This document shows positions 1-12,000 of a stretch of DNA of 64,000 nucleotides, one piece after another. Position 1 is the first letter of the stretch; each line of letters begins with the position of its first letter. The notes under the pieces are model-generated. The model saw only the letters and a program-made list of their open reading frames with translations, was not told the DNA's origin and did no database searches. The position numbers and the translations under genes are program-made. Source of the DNA: JANSYA01 sp965243385 (GTDB taxonomy: Bacteria; Spirochaetota; Leptospiria; Leptospirales; Leptonemataceae); assembly GCA_965243385.1 (NCBI GenBank), contig CBDEUV010000001.1, positions 1 through 64,000 on the forward strand. The letters are read 5' to 3'.

Positions 1-3000
1 CCTGGTCTTGCTGAAAATAGTAGGTGCCCGGTTCAGGGTAACCGTAGCCGTTCTGGCCCGGTCCGAGCGCGGCGCTTACCGCCAGATCGCCGCCGCCGGG
101 TGCGAAGAGCATGGGCGCGTCGCCGCCGCTTGCGCCGCACTGCATACTGAACGCCATCATCGCTGACAGCACGAGCGGGGTCGGCCAGAAGAGGCGTCGC
201 CGCCGCGCGTGGTAGGCTGTGGCGGGATTGCCGCCGCTGGCAAAGGCCGCGGCGGTCGTCGGGCGCAATACGCCCATGTCGGCCAGTCGCCAGAGGCAGG
301 CCGCCCGCAGACGCCCGACGAAACCGCGATCGTGGGCCGTGCGCAGCATGCGCAGGATAAAAAACGTACACACTGCCGCGGTGAAGAGCGCGAAGACGAC
401 GGCGCGGGCCAGGACGGCGCTTTGCGGATTGCTGAGGGCCGCCTGAATCGAATAGCCCATATAACCCGTGAGGCCCATGAGCGAAGACGTGCTGTACATT
501 TGCGCTTTCAGAGTCGCGGCGGTGGTCGCCGCTTGATGCACTCCCGTCCCGCCGGCCAGGCCGCCGGTGGTTTCGCTGGTGAAGGCGCCGATGCGCCCGG
601 AGGGACTGCTGATGTATTCTGTCTGGAATACGCGTCCGTCGGGATAGCGGGCGACTTCGAAATCGCGGCTGACGTAAATCGTTTCGATTCCCGAGCCGTC
701 GGTCTTTTTTACACGCTGGCCGCCCGCGTCGTATTCGTAGAGGCCCGCGACCGCGCCGTCCCGCAGTACCCGCTGAATTTGATAGCGACCGTCGTATTCG
801 TAATCGAATACCCGGGCGTCGCCGGTCTCTCGACGAATGACGTTGCCGTGCGCATCGTAAGCCAGACTCAGCCCGTCGCTCGCTCCGGTCGGGCGATTGC
901 CGGCATAAGTTATTGTGAGATCACCTTTGCGCAGCAGGTTGCCGCTCTGATTGTACTCATAGGCGATATCGCCGTAGGCGCCGACCGCGCGGGTGAGATA
1001 ACCGAAACCGTTGTAGGTATAGCTCGCGTCTTTATCGCCGGCCCGGTCGTCGATCGACAGTACTTCGCCGAGCGGAGTCCAGCTGTAGTGCTGGTCCAGG
1101 AAGGTTGCCGCTTCGCCGTTTTGTCCGGAGCCGACCGTAGTCGCCGAGCTCAGGCGGTAATTCGCGTCGAAGGCGAAATCGGTGCTCACGCCGTTGCCGA
1201 ATTCGATGCGACCCGGCTGGCCTTCCGGAGTATAGTCCGTGTATTGCGCGAAACGTTGCGATTCCGACCCCGCGCAATCGCCGTCGGCCGCGACCCGGAT
1301 GTCGGCCAGAAATCCCTGGCGATCGTAGTTATAGCAGGCCCGACGTCCGCCGGGATACAGAATATCGGCCGGTCGACCTTGCGGATCGGCGCTGTAGCCG
1401 ACGGCGTAAGCCGCGCCGTCGATTTGCAGCGCGCTCACAGTCAGGTTCCCGTCGGGGTCATAGGCGTACTCGCGGCGCGAAGCCTCAACACCATCGGCCC
1501 CGGTGAAAATCGCGCGGGACAGACGGCCCTGGGCGTAGGCAATGGCGCCGTCGTCGTATTCGAAGCTTGCATGGCTGCCGTCGTGAAAATCGATGCGGGT
1601 TTCGCGTCCCATCTCGTCGTACGTGAAGTTTTTGATTTCGCCGTTGCTGCTTTCGCTGGCAAGAAAGCCACGGGCGTCGTACGCGTAGCTCGTGACTCCG
1701 CGGTCGTCGCTCGCGATGCGTTTGCGGCGGCCGAGGGAATCGCGTTCCACCGAGACAGAGGTCTGGCCGTCGCTCGCCGCGATCAGGCGATCGAGTCCGT
1801 CGCGCGCATAATATTGATCCGTATGTTCGCCGGTCGTGGTGTCGATCAGGCGCAATCGCTCGACCAGACCGCGCACATTTTCGCAGCGAATGCTGTGGCG
1901 ACCGGGTCCGTTATTGCTGATGCTCGTCTCTACGCGCAGCTGATGGGCCTGGCACAGGCCGCCCATGCCGCGGCTTACGGTTACATTCGCACCGCCGGGA
2001 TGTTGCAGCCCGACGAGGTCGCGGCGTTCGTCGTAAGCGTATTCCGTCCACTGCGCGGATTGCCCTCTCGCTGTCGGCGAGGACTCGCGCAGGACCTGGC
2101 CCCAGGCCCCGAACAGCCGGCTGCGAACGCTTTCGGCGTCGCCGCCCGCCGCCGAGACAATCCGTACCTCGCGACCCAGGGCGTCCGAGAATCGTTTGCG
2201 AGTCACGCTCGCGGCGCCGTCCCAGCTCTGGACGAAGCTGCTGGTCTGTGAATATAGATGATCGCTCTCGCGTGCGTAGCTGTGCGACTCCACCAGCGCC
2301 AGTCCGCCGTCCGGAGCCGTGCGTCGAAGCGTTCGCAGACGGCCGAAATCGTCGAGCTCCCGGCGCACCAGCGCCCCGTTCGCGTCGACTTCTCGCAAAA
2401 TCGCTCCGAAGCGCGCGTCATATTCGCGGCTTTCGGTGAAGATTTTGCCGTCCGCCCTGGTCGTGATCGAAACCGGGTACGTGTCGTACGTCGAGTCGTA
2501 GGCGATGTCGACGACCGCGCCGCTTTCGCGGATCACCCGGATGCGGTTGCCGCGATTGTCGTATTCGTAACTCAGGGTGAGCCAGTCGTCGCGGGTGTCA
2601 TCGTAAGTTTGAATGCTGTCCACGCGTCCGAGGGTGTCGTGGGTCATTTTTGTTTTGGACAGGGGGTTCGAACACGAGCAGCTGTCGCCGCTGACGCTGC
2701 AGCTCGTCGCCTGCGTTCGCCCGGTCAGCGGTCCCGGTCGTTTCGCGGAGAGATTGTTGGCGAAGCTGGAACAGGTGCTGAGAGTTCGTCCGCCGTCGAA
2801 GTCCGTGATCAGAATCGGATTGCCGAGCGAATCATACTGCATGGTGCTTTCGGTACGCTGTGCGCCCTCCGGAAACAGACGCTTCTCGACCCGTTTCGTC
2901 AGGCGCGGATGATAGGCTCCGGCAACGGCGCCGGCAGCGCTGACCGACGTTTCGGCCGAGGAGGCGATGACTTGCTTGCCGTCGGCGGTATGTGTCACGC

Positions 3001-5755
3001 TACTCGTGAGCCGCCCGCTCAGCGGAAAAACGACGTGGTAATCGGAAGCCGTACGAATGCCCTCCGCCGGGGAGGTCACGGTCATCCGTTGAAATCCCAT
3101 AAAGCCGCGGCCGCCCCTGTGGCGGGTCGCCCCGCGATAATCATAGGTCCGGCGGATGGTCTGGGTGCTCACGGTGCCCGGCAATCCGGTGGGAACGATG
3201 CGCTCGTAGACGCGGAGCACGTTCATCGGGCTGCGAAAGCCGACGTGGCCAGCCGGGAAGTTCATGCCGGCGTTCATATTGTGACGCGACAGGCGTTGGT
3301 AGCCGAAGCGATGCGTGACCGGCCCCTGTAAAATGTTGGCGACCGATGAGTAGCGCAAATTGTCCGGCTTCTTCGCCGCGAAAAAGACGCCGAAGGTATT
3401 ATTGGTATCGTCGTCCCAGGCGCCCTTTTCCTGACGAATGAAATCGCCGCGGCCATCGCCGTCGAAATCGCCGACGATAATATTGGCGCCGCCGTCTTTA
3501 TTGTCGCGCAGGCCTTCTTCGTAGAGCCAGCCGCCGGGATCTTTGATATCGAAGAAACCGTCGCCCCGCGAAACATAGACCTGGAAGGCGTCTTTGCTCT
3601 CTTTGCGTTTTTCGCGGGCGATCTGGCGGATGAAATCCATCTTGCCGTCGCCGTTATAGTCGATTGGAATCAGATTCGACCAGTCCGACTGCAGCCAGCC
3701 GTTGTGTTTGTATCCCTGGCGCCAGTTCGATTTCTTATCGAAATTGCCGTCGCCCCGCGAAATCAAGACGCGAAAGAAGGTCCGGTCGCCCGGCGGATCC
3801 CAGATAAAGCTGCCCTGGGCCAGCAGATCGGTTTTGCCGTCGCCGTTGATATCCGCCGGCGTGATCCGGGCGCCTTTATTCAAACGCAGGTCGGCCTGCA
3901 GAAAATCGCCGGATTGGGCGACGACATCGAATTGTCCGTCGCCCTTCGATAGATATATGCTGAAGGTTCCGCTGGTGTCGTTGCCCCATTTGCCCTTTTC
4001 CTGACGAACGAAATCGGTTTTGCCGTCCCCGTTGAAGTCGCCGGGAATTAAAAGCGCGCCTGCATCGTAGCGCAGTTTGTCCTGATATGGATCGTGTTTT
4101 CTTTCCAGACCGGGCTGAACAATATCGAAATAACCGTCGCCGCGCGAAAAGTACACCTGAAAATTGTGGTTGTAGTTGTTGTCCCAGTCGCCTCTTTCCT
4201 GACGCAGAAAGTCGGTTTTACCGTCCCCGTTAAAGTCTCCCAGAGTCAAGACCACTCCCGGGCCGGCTCGCAGCGAGTGCTGGTAAGGGTCGCCGCTGCG
4301 ATTGCTGCCGGGCTGGACGATATCGAAGTTGCCGTCGCCGCGCGAAAAATACACCTGGAAGGTATCTCTGTTGTTTTTGCCCCAGTCGCCGTGTTCCTGA
4401 CGGAGAAAATCGGTTTTGCCGTCGCCGTTAAAGTCTCCCGTGAGAATTTTAGCGCCCGGGTCGTGCCGTAGCGAGTCCTGGAAGCGGTCGCCATCTACAT
4501 TGCGGCCAGGCTGATGAACGTCGAATTCTCCGTCGCCGCGCGACATATAAACGCGAAAGGTGTTAACGTTGTCATTATCGCTTTTGCCTTTTTCCTGGCG
4601 GATGAAATCGGTTTTGCCGTCGCCGTTAAAATCGCCGGGAATGATCTTCGCACCGGGATCGTAGCGCAGGGCAGCCTGGTACTGGCCGCCGCCGGGGACG
4701 ACGTCGCGGAAAGATCCGTCCGGCCCGCCGGGCCCGCTCCAGACGATCGTAATCGGATCCATGCAAGTTCCGCCGGAGTCGCATTCGTCGATCTTCGACA
4801 GCCGGCTGCGCGCGGACAGCGGATCGCCTTCGTACTTCAGACGGTAGGTCTTGAATACGCCGTTCGTCGTGCTGATTCGAATTTCGCGCAGACGCTTTGA
4901 CAGCGCCGTGCGTCCCGTGCCGTCGTAGGCGATGACCTGATCGCGGACGCCGCGGTTGTCGTACGTGAATTCCACGCTGCGGCCGTCGTATTCGATGCGT
5001 TTGATGACGGCCGTATTCGCGCCGCCGTTCGTATATTCGAAACGCAACGCGTTGCCGCTGGCGTCGCGGATTTCGCTCATCAACCACTGGCGGATCTGAC
5101 GCTCGCCGTCAGTCGCCCGAGCGGACAGCACCCGCGAATCGACAGTTCCACCGTATACGGCGACCTGACCATTTGGATAACGCGTCTCGAAAGAGCAGGG
5201 GCTTTTGCTGGCGCAAGTCCCGCCGGTCTGGATGGTTGTGCTCCACTCTTCGATTTCCGTGCTATATTTGTTGCCGAACCAGTAGCCCCGCGGCAGAATG
5301 ATTCGCTTGCGGGCGATCAGGCGCTGGCCGTCCTTACACAGACGATCGGTGAATTTGTATTGGACGCCGCCCTTGCGGCCGTCGATCGGAATGCTTTGAC
5401 CGCAGCGTAGGAGGGCCGAAGTCCCGCTTAGATTCCAGCCGATGCCCAGCGGACCGTTCGATGTGTTCTGGCTGTTGTAATTCAACGCCAGGTCGGGTTG
5501 CAATCCGCCGATGCCCGGGGGCACCTGAATGGGTACGTGAAAGGTCCCCGCGCCCGCAGGGGTCGCCGCGAAGCTGCCGGCAATCAGGCCGCCTGCGTTG
5601 CCGCTCGGCGAGGCGTTGCCAGGTCCGCTGTATATTGTGGCGAGCAACATCCCTCCGGCCAGGCAGGCCGCATAACGACGCGCGAACGACGATCGTAGCG
5701 CGGCGATCGACCCGGAATAAGGATTCTTTTTTTTAATGTTAGGGCGGTTTCGCAT
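1..5755 (-). CDS. SpvB/FG-GAP/RHS-repeat giant exported protein, copy 1 (C-terminus beyond the window)
   Basis: The frame is open from an ATG at 5755 to the left edge, at least 1918 residues, and stays in phase with its two paralogues. Order: basic N-terminus with a hydrophobic export segment; SpvB/TcdB-like N-terminal domain (PVDGR-type and VPPGIGGLQPDLAL motifs, about residues 60-330); seven repeats of about 62 residues built on a calcium-loop-like DFNGDGKTDFIRQ core (about residues 370-780); then a long YD-repeat RHS shell. Near residues 1800-1875 a hydrophobic helix, an Arg-rich loop and a second hydrophobic stretch ending in MQCGAS interrupt the shell. The last visible residues (GYGYPEPGTYYFQ) enter the final RHS core, so the variable tip is not seen. 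SpvB/RHS proteins of this build form shells around a C-terminal effector; that role here is inference. The antisense strand carries long spurious frames. Confidence 0.88.
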   Translation of the reverse strand, partial: MRNRPNIKKKNPYSGSIAALRSSFARRYAACLAGGMLLATIYSGPGNASPSGNAGGLIAGSFAATPAGAGTFHVPIQVPPGIGGLQPDLALNYNSQNTSNGPLGIGWNLSGTSALLRCGQSIPIDGRKGGVQYKFTDRLCKDGQRLIARKRIILPRGYWFGNKYSTEIEEWSTTIQTGGTCASKSPCSFETRYPNGQVAVYGGTVDSRVLSARATDGERQIRQWLMSEIRDASGNALRFEYTNGGANTAVIKRIEYDGRSVEFTYDNRGVRDQVIAYDGTGRTALSKRLREIRISTTNGVFKTYRLKYEGDPLSARSRLSKIDECDSGGTCMDPITIVWSGPGGPDGSFRDVVPGGGQYQAALRYDPGAKIIPGDFNGDGKTDFIRQEKGKSDNDNVNTFRVYMSRGDGEFDVHQPGRNVDGDRFQDSLRHDPGAKILTGDFNGDGKTDFLRQEHGDWGKNNRDTFQVYFSRGDGNFDIVQPGSNRSGDPYQHSLRAGPGVVLTLGDFNGDGKTDFLRQERGDWDNNYNHNFQVYFSRGDGYFDIVQPGLERKHDPYQDKLRYDAGALLIPGDFNGDGKTDFVRQEKGKWGNDTSGTFSIYLSKGDGQFDVVAQSGDFLQADLRLNKGARITPADINGDGKTDLLAQGSFIWDPPGDRTFFRVLISRGDGNFDKKSNWRQGYKHNGWLQSDWSNLIPIDYNGDGKMDFIRQIAREKRKESKDAFQVYVSRGDGFFDIKDPGGWLYEEGLRDNKDGGANIIVGDFDGDGRGDFIRQEKGAWDDDTNNTFGVFFAAKKPDNLRYSSVANILQGPVTHRFGYQRLSRHNMNAGMNFPAGHVGFRSPMNVLRVYERIVPTGLPGTVSTQTIRRTYDYRGATRHRGGRGFMGFQRMTVTSPAEGIRTASDYHVVFPLSGRLTSSVTHTADGKQVIASSAETSVSAAGAVAGAYHPRLTKRVEKRLFPEGAQRTESTMQYDSLGNPILITDFDGGRTLSTCSSFANNLSAKRPGPLTGRTQATSCSVSGDSCSCSNPLSKTKMTHDTLGRVDSIQTYDDTRDDWLTLSYEYDNRGNRIRVIRESGAVVDIAYDSTYDTYPVSITTRADGKIFTESREYDARFGAILREVDANGALVRRELDDFGRLRTLRRTAPDGGLALVESHSYARESDHLYSQTSSFVQSWDGAASVTRKRFSDALGREVRIVSAAGGDAESVRSRLFGAWGQVLRESSPTARGQSAQWTEYAYDERRDLVGLQHPGGANVTVSRGMGGLCQAHQLRVETSISNNGPGRHSIRCENVRGLVERLRLIDTTTGEHTDQYYARDGLDRLIAASDGQTSVSVERDSLGRRKRIASDDRGVTSYAYDARGFLASESSNGEIKNFTYDEMGRETRIDFHDGSHASFEYDDGAIAYAQGRLSRAIFTGADGVEASRREYAYDPDGNLTVSALQIDGAAYAVGYSADPQGRPADILYPGGRRACYNYDRQGFLADIRVAADGDCAGSESQRFAQYTDYTPEGQPGRIEFGNGVSTDFAFDANYRLSSATTVGSGQNGEAATFLDQHYSWTPLGEVLSIDDRAGDKDASYTYNGFGYLTRAVGAYGDIAYEYNQSGNLLRKGDLTITYAGNRPTGASDGLSLAYDAHGNVIRRETGDARVFDYEYDGRYQIQRVLRDGAVAGLYEYDAGGQRVKKTDGSGIETIYVSRDFEVARYPDGRVFQTEYISSPSGRIGAFTSETTGGLAGGTGVHQAATTAATLKAQMYSTSSLMGLTGYMGYSIQAALSNPQSAVLARAVVFALFTAAVCTFFILRMLRTAHDRGFVGRLRAACLWRLADMGVLRPTTAAAFASGGNPATAYHARRRRLFWPTPLVLSAMMAFSMQCGASGGDAPMLFAPGGGDLAVSAALGPGQNGYGYPEPGTYYFQQDQ

Positions 5756-5857
5756 GATCTCTTCCCTTCGATTCTAAAAATACGAGTGCCGGCAATTTCA
5801 TGCCGTCGCTTTCGCAACGCGAGCGATACGCAAGCGCAAAGATCAGGAAAGAGAAAA

Positions 5858-5879
5858 AGTCTCTTTAAAGGGGAGGGTT
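5858..5879 (-). promoter_or_regulatory. Upstream element of RHS copy 1
   Basis: On the plus strand this reads AGTCTCTTTAAAGGGGAGGG. It resembles elements placed similarly upstream of RHS copies 2 and 3 (CTC half, 4-5 base centre, GGGGAG/GGAGAG half). It lies about 100 bases before the ATG at 5755. The shared sequence and spacing suggest a common promoter or operator, but no factor can be named. Confidence 0.35.
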
Positions 5880-6003
5880 GTCGCGTTCGGAAGCTGGCGA
5901 GATCTTACCAGTGGTTGCGCATAGGTTCGGTACTCCAGCCGGGCGCGCTTATGCGAATCACAGAAGCGCGCCAGGCTCTCGCTACAGGACCTGTTCAGGG
6001 AAC

Positions 6004-9000
6004 CTACGGCTCCCCGAATAGCCGCTTCCGAAGGTCCTCGCCCGCCCCCTCCAGGGCCGCCGTCCAGCCGCTGGTGAGCAGGGTTTCGTACACTGAGTTT
6101 CCAAAAGTCAAATTGTACACGCTGCCGACCGAATCGTTACGGAACTGGAATCCCACCCGGCCGAAAGCCCTGTTAATAGATCCCCGGCCCGGCCCCGGCA
6201 CTAAAGTACTTACAGTCCACCCTGATTTGGCATCGACCTGCGAGGCGACTTCTCTGAAATCCCCGCGCATCCGGGAAGGACTGAAATGCTGCCCATCGAC
6301 GACCTGCCCGACACGGCCATCGGGCAAGGTCGCCCGACTCGGCAGAGAAGCCCGGCCGTATTTGCGAATCCCGATCAAACCTCCCGCTCCTCCGACCAGG
6401 GTTTCGGTGACGACCTGTCCCCAGTCGATTGTACCTTTTTCAAGTTGCTGAATCACTGTCGCACCAAAGAAAGCTTCTATTGACGATCCCAGCATCGGCG
6501 CCAGATACGTGGCTGCGAATTGCAGCCCCTGTCGAACAATGCTCAGGGTGGCCCTGGCGGCCGCGTGGGTTAGAGCGATTGTGAGACCGCCGGAGATTCC
6601 CGCGCCCAGAACTCCCCCCAGAATGCCGATCCCTAAATTGATTCCGAAGTCCTTCCAGTTGAAGCTGCCGTCAATCAGCGCCAGGACGGTATAGCTGATT
6701 GCGGAAACGGCCCCGCCGATCAGCCCGCCGATGATGAGCAGCGGTATCCAGAATAGATTGCCGCCCGGATCGGAGTAGGTGACCGGATTGTTGCCCGAGA
6801 AGGCGTAGCGGTTCAGCGCGGCCGGATGGTAGTCGTTGGTTCCGAAAGCCAGCGTATCCGGCTGCAGGAAACTGCCCAGGGCCGGGTCGTAGTAGCGGGC
6901 GTTGAAATAGTACACCTCGCCGTCGCGATCGTATTCGTTGTTGTTGAATTTGCCGCGAAAGATGTCGCGACCGTCGCTCGCATCCTGGTACACTTCGCCG
7001 AAGGGTTTATAAACCGTGTAGGCCGCCTGCTTGCCGGCGTCGTCCGTTACCAGGCTGGTGGAACCCACCTGGTTGTACTGGAAATAGAAGGTGCCGGCTT
7101 CCGGGTAACCGTAGCCGTTTCCGCCGGGACCCAGCAGAAAATTGAAGGCGAACATTTCGCTGCCCGGCGGTGCGATTGCGAATTTCGCGGTGCCGGCGTT
7201 CGAGCCGCAGTTCATACTCAGCGAAAGCATGGTAATCGCGAGCAGGGTCGCGGGCGCCCGCAGGAATTGCCGCCGGTTATAGTTGTAGACGTTTTCGCGT
7301 CGTTCAGCGGGCGACAGCGGCGCGGTCGCCAGATGCTGCAGTCGAGATTGCAGCGCCGGATAGGCGTCCAGAGCCTTCGCGGCCGCGAGCCCGGTCAGAA
7401 TGCGTTTGATCAGACCGCGGCGGCGAGCCGCGCGCAGCGCGTAGACCAGCGATGCCATAATGACGGCGGTCACGGCCAGCGCCCAGAGCAGAGCCCGCGC
7501 GGTCGCCGCGACTGACGGCGTGCGGACGTAGGCCATGGTCGTGTGGTTCAGGAAACCGGCGACTCCCGACATGCTCCCGGTCGTGTACATCTGCGCCTGC
7601 AGAGCGTGCGATGCCGGGCTGCCGTGCAGCAGGGCCGTGGGATTGGTTTCGTTGGAAATCGCCGCGATGCGTCCCGCGGGCCCCTGGATGTATTCGGTGG
7701 TCAGCACGCGACCGTCCGTGAAGCGCGAGATCTCCAGCTCGGGACTGACGTAGACGGTTTCGTTGCCGTTGCCGTCGATTTTCTTCACCCGCTGGCCGCT
7801 CGCGTCGTACTCGTACAGTCCGGCCTGGGTTCCGTTTTTGGCGATCTGTTTGATCTGGTAGCGGCCGTCGTATACATAATCGAAGCTGTCGCCGCCGTGG
7901 TTGTTCCGGCGAGCGGTGACGTTGCCGTGCACGTCATAGGAGAGGGTCTGTTCCAGACTATGGAAGGTCACGCCGCCCTGACCAATCTCCGCTTCGATCC
8001 TCGTCGCGACGGTCGGTCGGCTTCCCGCGTAGGTGATGATCGTGCCGGCTTTATTCGTCAGGTTGCCGGCGGGATTGTACTCGTAGCGGAGATCTCCGTA
8101 GGGTCCGACGGCGCGAGTGAGATAGCCGAATCCGTTGTAGCTATAGTCGACGTCGTCCGTGCCGGCCAGATCGTCGATGGCGTCGACTTCGCCCAGCGCC
8201 GTCCAGCTGTACTGCTGGTCGATGAGCGCCGCGCCGTCGCTATCCAGGGTTTTGAAAAATTGAACCCGTCCCAGATCGTCGTAGGTGAAATCGCTGGCCA
8301 CGCCGTTGCCGTATACGACCCGCTCGGGCTGACCGAAGGCGGTATGATCCGAATAGGCGGCGAAGCTCTGCGCCTGCGAATCCGCGCAGTCGCCGGCGGC
8401 GACTTTAATATCCGCCAGGAAACCCTGCGCATTGTAAGCATAGCAGGCGACGCGGCCGCCGGGATACTGGATCGATTGCGGCCGGCCCAGCGGGTCGTTC
8501 TGATAGCCCATCACGTGGGTTCCGCCGCTGCCGCCGTCCATCACGAGCGTCGCGACCGCCGGTTCTCCGTCGGCGGCGTAAGAAAATTCCCGCCGGCTGG
8601 TTTCGCTTCCGTCCGAAGAACGCGCAATCGCCCGGGTGAGGCGGCCCTGGCTTCCGGCGAAGGCCGGGTCGTCGTACGATAACTCGACGCTGCTGCCGTC
8701 GCGAAAAGTCCGGCGGGTTTCGCGGGCGAGTCCGTCGTATTCGAAGCTCTGGTCTTCCCCGTTCTGCGATTGCGTGACCAGCAGGCCCTGCGCGTTGTAA
8801 ACGAAGGTCGTGGTGCCGCGGTCGCTGCTGATGACCTGCGTTTTCCGGCCGAGCGAATCCAGCTGGATCGTGGTCGAGCTCTGCCCGTCGGCCACCGCCG
8901 TCACCCGGTCCAGAGCGTCGAGGGTAAAGGTTTGCGTTGTGGTCGCGTTGGTCGTGGGGTCCTGCATAACGACCCGCGTGACCTTGCCCCGCGCGTTTTC

Positions 9001-12000
9001 GCAGCGCACCGCGTGACGCCCGGCGCCGCCCCCAGCGGTACCTGTGGTGACGGTCGTAGCGGCGACCTCATGGGCCGCGCAGCCGCCGCCGGAGCCGTGG
9101 GTAATCGTCGTGACAGCGCCGGAAGGCTGGCTTACGCGTACCGGTCGCCGCTGATTATTGAATTCGTAGTCGGTCCAGAGCGGCGTTTCGCTCGCACGGT
9201 GCGGATTGGAGCGGCGGACCATCTGACCGTTCGGATCATAGACCCTGCGGCCTATAATACGTTCGCTGCCGGAACCGGTTTCCTGTCGCGATTCGCGGCC
9301 AAGTCCGTCGGTATAGGTCTTTCGCGCAACCAGACTGGAACGATCCCAGGTCTGGGCGATTTGCGACGTTTGCAAATACAGGCCGTTCGCCAGCAGATCG
9401 CCTTCGCGGCTGAAGCTGTGCGATTGAAGCTGCGTGAGCTGGCCCCCGGGAGCGGTTTTGCTGACCGAGATTTCGCGTCCGAAGGCGTCGTATTCGTACT
9501 CCGTCGCAACGCCGTTTTCATCGACGATGCGCGCAGGCGTGCCGTGCCGGGCGTCAAAGCTCAGCGATTGCACGAATGACTTGCCGTCGCCGCTGCTGGT
9601 AATCGTCGCGGGATACGTATTGTACGTGGATTCGTATTGAATCGTCTCGACGCCGCCCTGGGGCAGCGTGGTCTGCGTGCGATTGCCGTAGCTGTCGTAG
9701 GCGTAGGTGGTCGTCAACCAGGCGTCGCGCGTATCGTCGTACTCTTTGCGCGCCGTGATATTGTGATTCGAGTCGTGTTCCGACTCGACGACGGTGAACG
9801 CGGTGCTGCAGCTACAGGAATCGCCGGAGACGCTGCAGCCTTCGCCCTGGGTTACCCTGTAGGCCGGTCCGGGTCTTTTTTGGGCCGTATCGTTGCGATA
9901 GAGCGTACAGGTTTGACGCGTGCGGTCGCCGTCGTTTTCGCTTACCAGGCTGGGGTTGCCCAGACTATCGTAGGCGATGTCGGTGGTCGTGGTCAGCGTC
10001 TTCGCCGATTGCGTTCCGAAGACTTCGCTGCGGACGCTGCTTGCGACCTGAACTCCAAAGCTGCGATTCGCAGTGCCCGGCAGAGTCTGCCAGTCGTTGG
10101 TCGTCTCATGGATCAACGCATTGCTCGTAAAATCACGCACGGTGCGCTTCTGGACCCGACCGGCGAACGGATAGCGGCCGGCGTAGGTCTCCGTAATTTT
10201 CTGACCTTCCTGCTCCGCGATTGTCGTGACCTGCTGAAAGCCCTGGAAGCCGCGGCCGGAGGCGTCGATCGTGGCCCCCGTGTATGTATATTCGCGGTGC
10301 AGAGTCTGCACAGCGGTGCCGGCGCTCGTGGCGGAGGGCACTGTGCGAATATAGTGCTGCAGAACCGGCAGCGCATTCCGAAACGGGCGACTCGTGCTAT
10401 CGTAGGAGCCGCCGGCCGTCGCGTTGTACGAACTCAGGCGCCGGTAGCTCAGCATATGCCGGATCGTGCCCTGCTGGATTTCCGCCAGCGTATCGTCCGG
10501 CTGCTCAAACGCGTTCTTCGCGGCGAAATAGACCTGGAAAGTACCGCTCGTGTCGTCGTCCCAGCGGCTGTGTTCCTGGCGGAGAAAATCGGAGCGGCCG
10601 TCGCCGTCATAGTCGCCCGGAATCAAAAAGACGCCCTCGTTCCCGTCAAGATAGCTCTGGTAAGCATTGCCGGACGGCAGGTATTGATCGAAGAAACCGT
10701 CGCCGCGCGATACGTAGACGTAAAAGGCATCGCGTTCGTCATCTATTGTGTCGGGCGCATTCTCTGTGTCCCATTCCCGGCGGAGAAAGTCGGTGCGTCC
10801 GTCGCCATTATAGTCCAGCGGAATCAGGTGCGAACCGTTGTAGACACTCAGATTCAAGGCACGGTCGGAAAAGAATCGAAAGTCACCGTTGCCAATCGAT
10901 AGATACACGCCGATGCTGGACCGTGGGTCTCCGTCTCCGAGCGGTATGACTGGCTGGCGAATGAAATCGGTTTTGCCGTCGCCGTTAAAATCACCCAGAA
11001 TCAGCTTTGCGAAATCGGGGTGCATCCAGCTTCCACCCTGAAAGCGATCGTTAACATCGGAATACTCGGGGTCGTTGACGATGCCGTTGTTGGAGGGGAT
11101 AACGATATCGAAAGTCCCGTCGCCTTTCGAAAGATAGACGGAGAAAGTATTGGCGTGGTCTAACGTGGCCCAGCCGCCGTCCTCCTGGCGAATAAAGTCG
11201 GTCATCCCGTCGCCGTTAAAATCGCCGGGATGAATGATTGCGCCCGGGTCGGCGCGCAGCCAGTCCTGGTAGGGGTCGTCCGTTTGATTCGCGCCGGGAC
11301 GGACGATGTCGAAGTAGCCGTCGCCACGCGAAAAATATACGGCGAAAGACGTAACGGTGTCGTTGTCCCAGCCGCCTTTCTCCTGGCGAATAAAATCGGT
11401 TTTGCCATCGCCGTTATAATCGCCGGGGATGATATTTGCGCCGTTATCGGAACGCAGGTGACGCTGGTATTCAATGCCTGACGGCGTAACGATATTAAAA
11501 TATCCGTCACCTTTCGAAAAATACACCTTGAATGTGCCTACTTCGTCGTTGTCCCAGCCACCTTTCTCCTGACGAATGAAATCGGTTTTGCCATCGCCGT
11601 TATAGTCGCCAGGGATAATTTTCGCGCCCGGATCAAAACGCAGCAAATCCTGGTAAGGATCTCTGGCCCAGCCATTGCCGGGGGAGACAATCTTAAAATA
11701 CCCATCGCCCTTCGAAAAATATACGCTAAACGTACCGCGAGTATCGTCGTCCGCGCCGCCTTTTTCCTGGCGAAAAAAGTCGGTCTTCCCGTCGCCGTTG
11801 AAATCGCCGGGAATGATATTGGCGCCCGGGTCAAAGCGCAAATAGCTCTGATAGACTGCACCCGACGGGTGGACGACTCGAAATCTCCCGTCCGTCGCGT
11901 TTGGGTTGGATTCGCTGTGCCATTTCAGGCTGATCGGATCCAGACAGACGCTGCCCGCGCACTCGGTGATTTCTTTGAGCTGACTGCGGCCGCTTAGAGC

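Noticed and set aside
209..2251. Long rightward open frame of 680 codons, with similar ones at 2258-3331, 7543-8682, 9637-10902, 15690-17363 and 19020-20327
   Set aside because: All are antisense to the RHS genes. Their residue patterns mirror the repeated FG-GAP and YD codons on the other strand.
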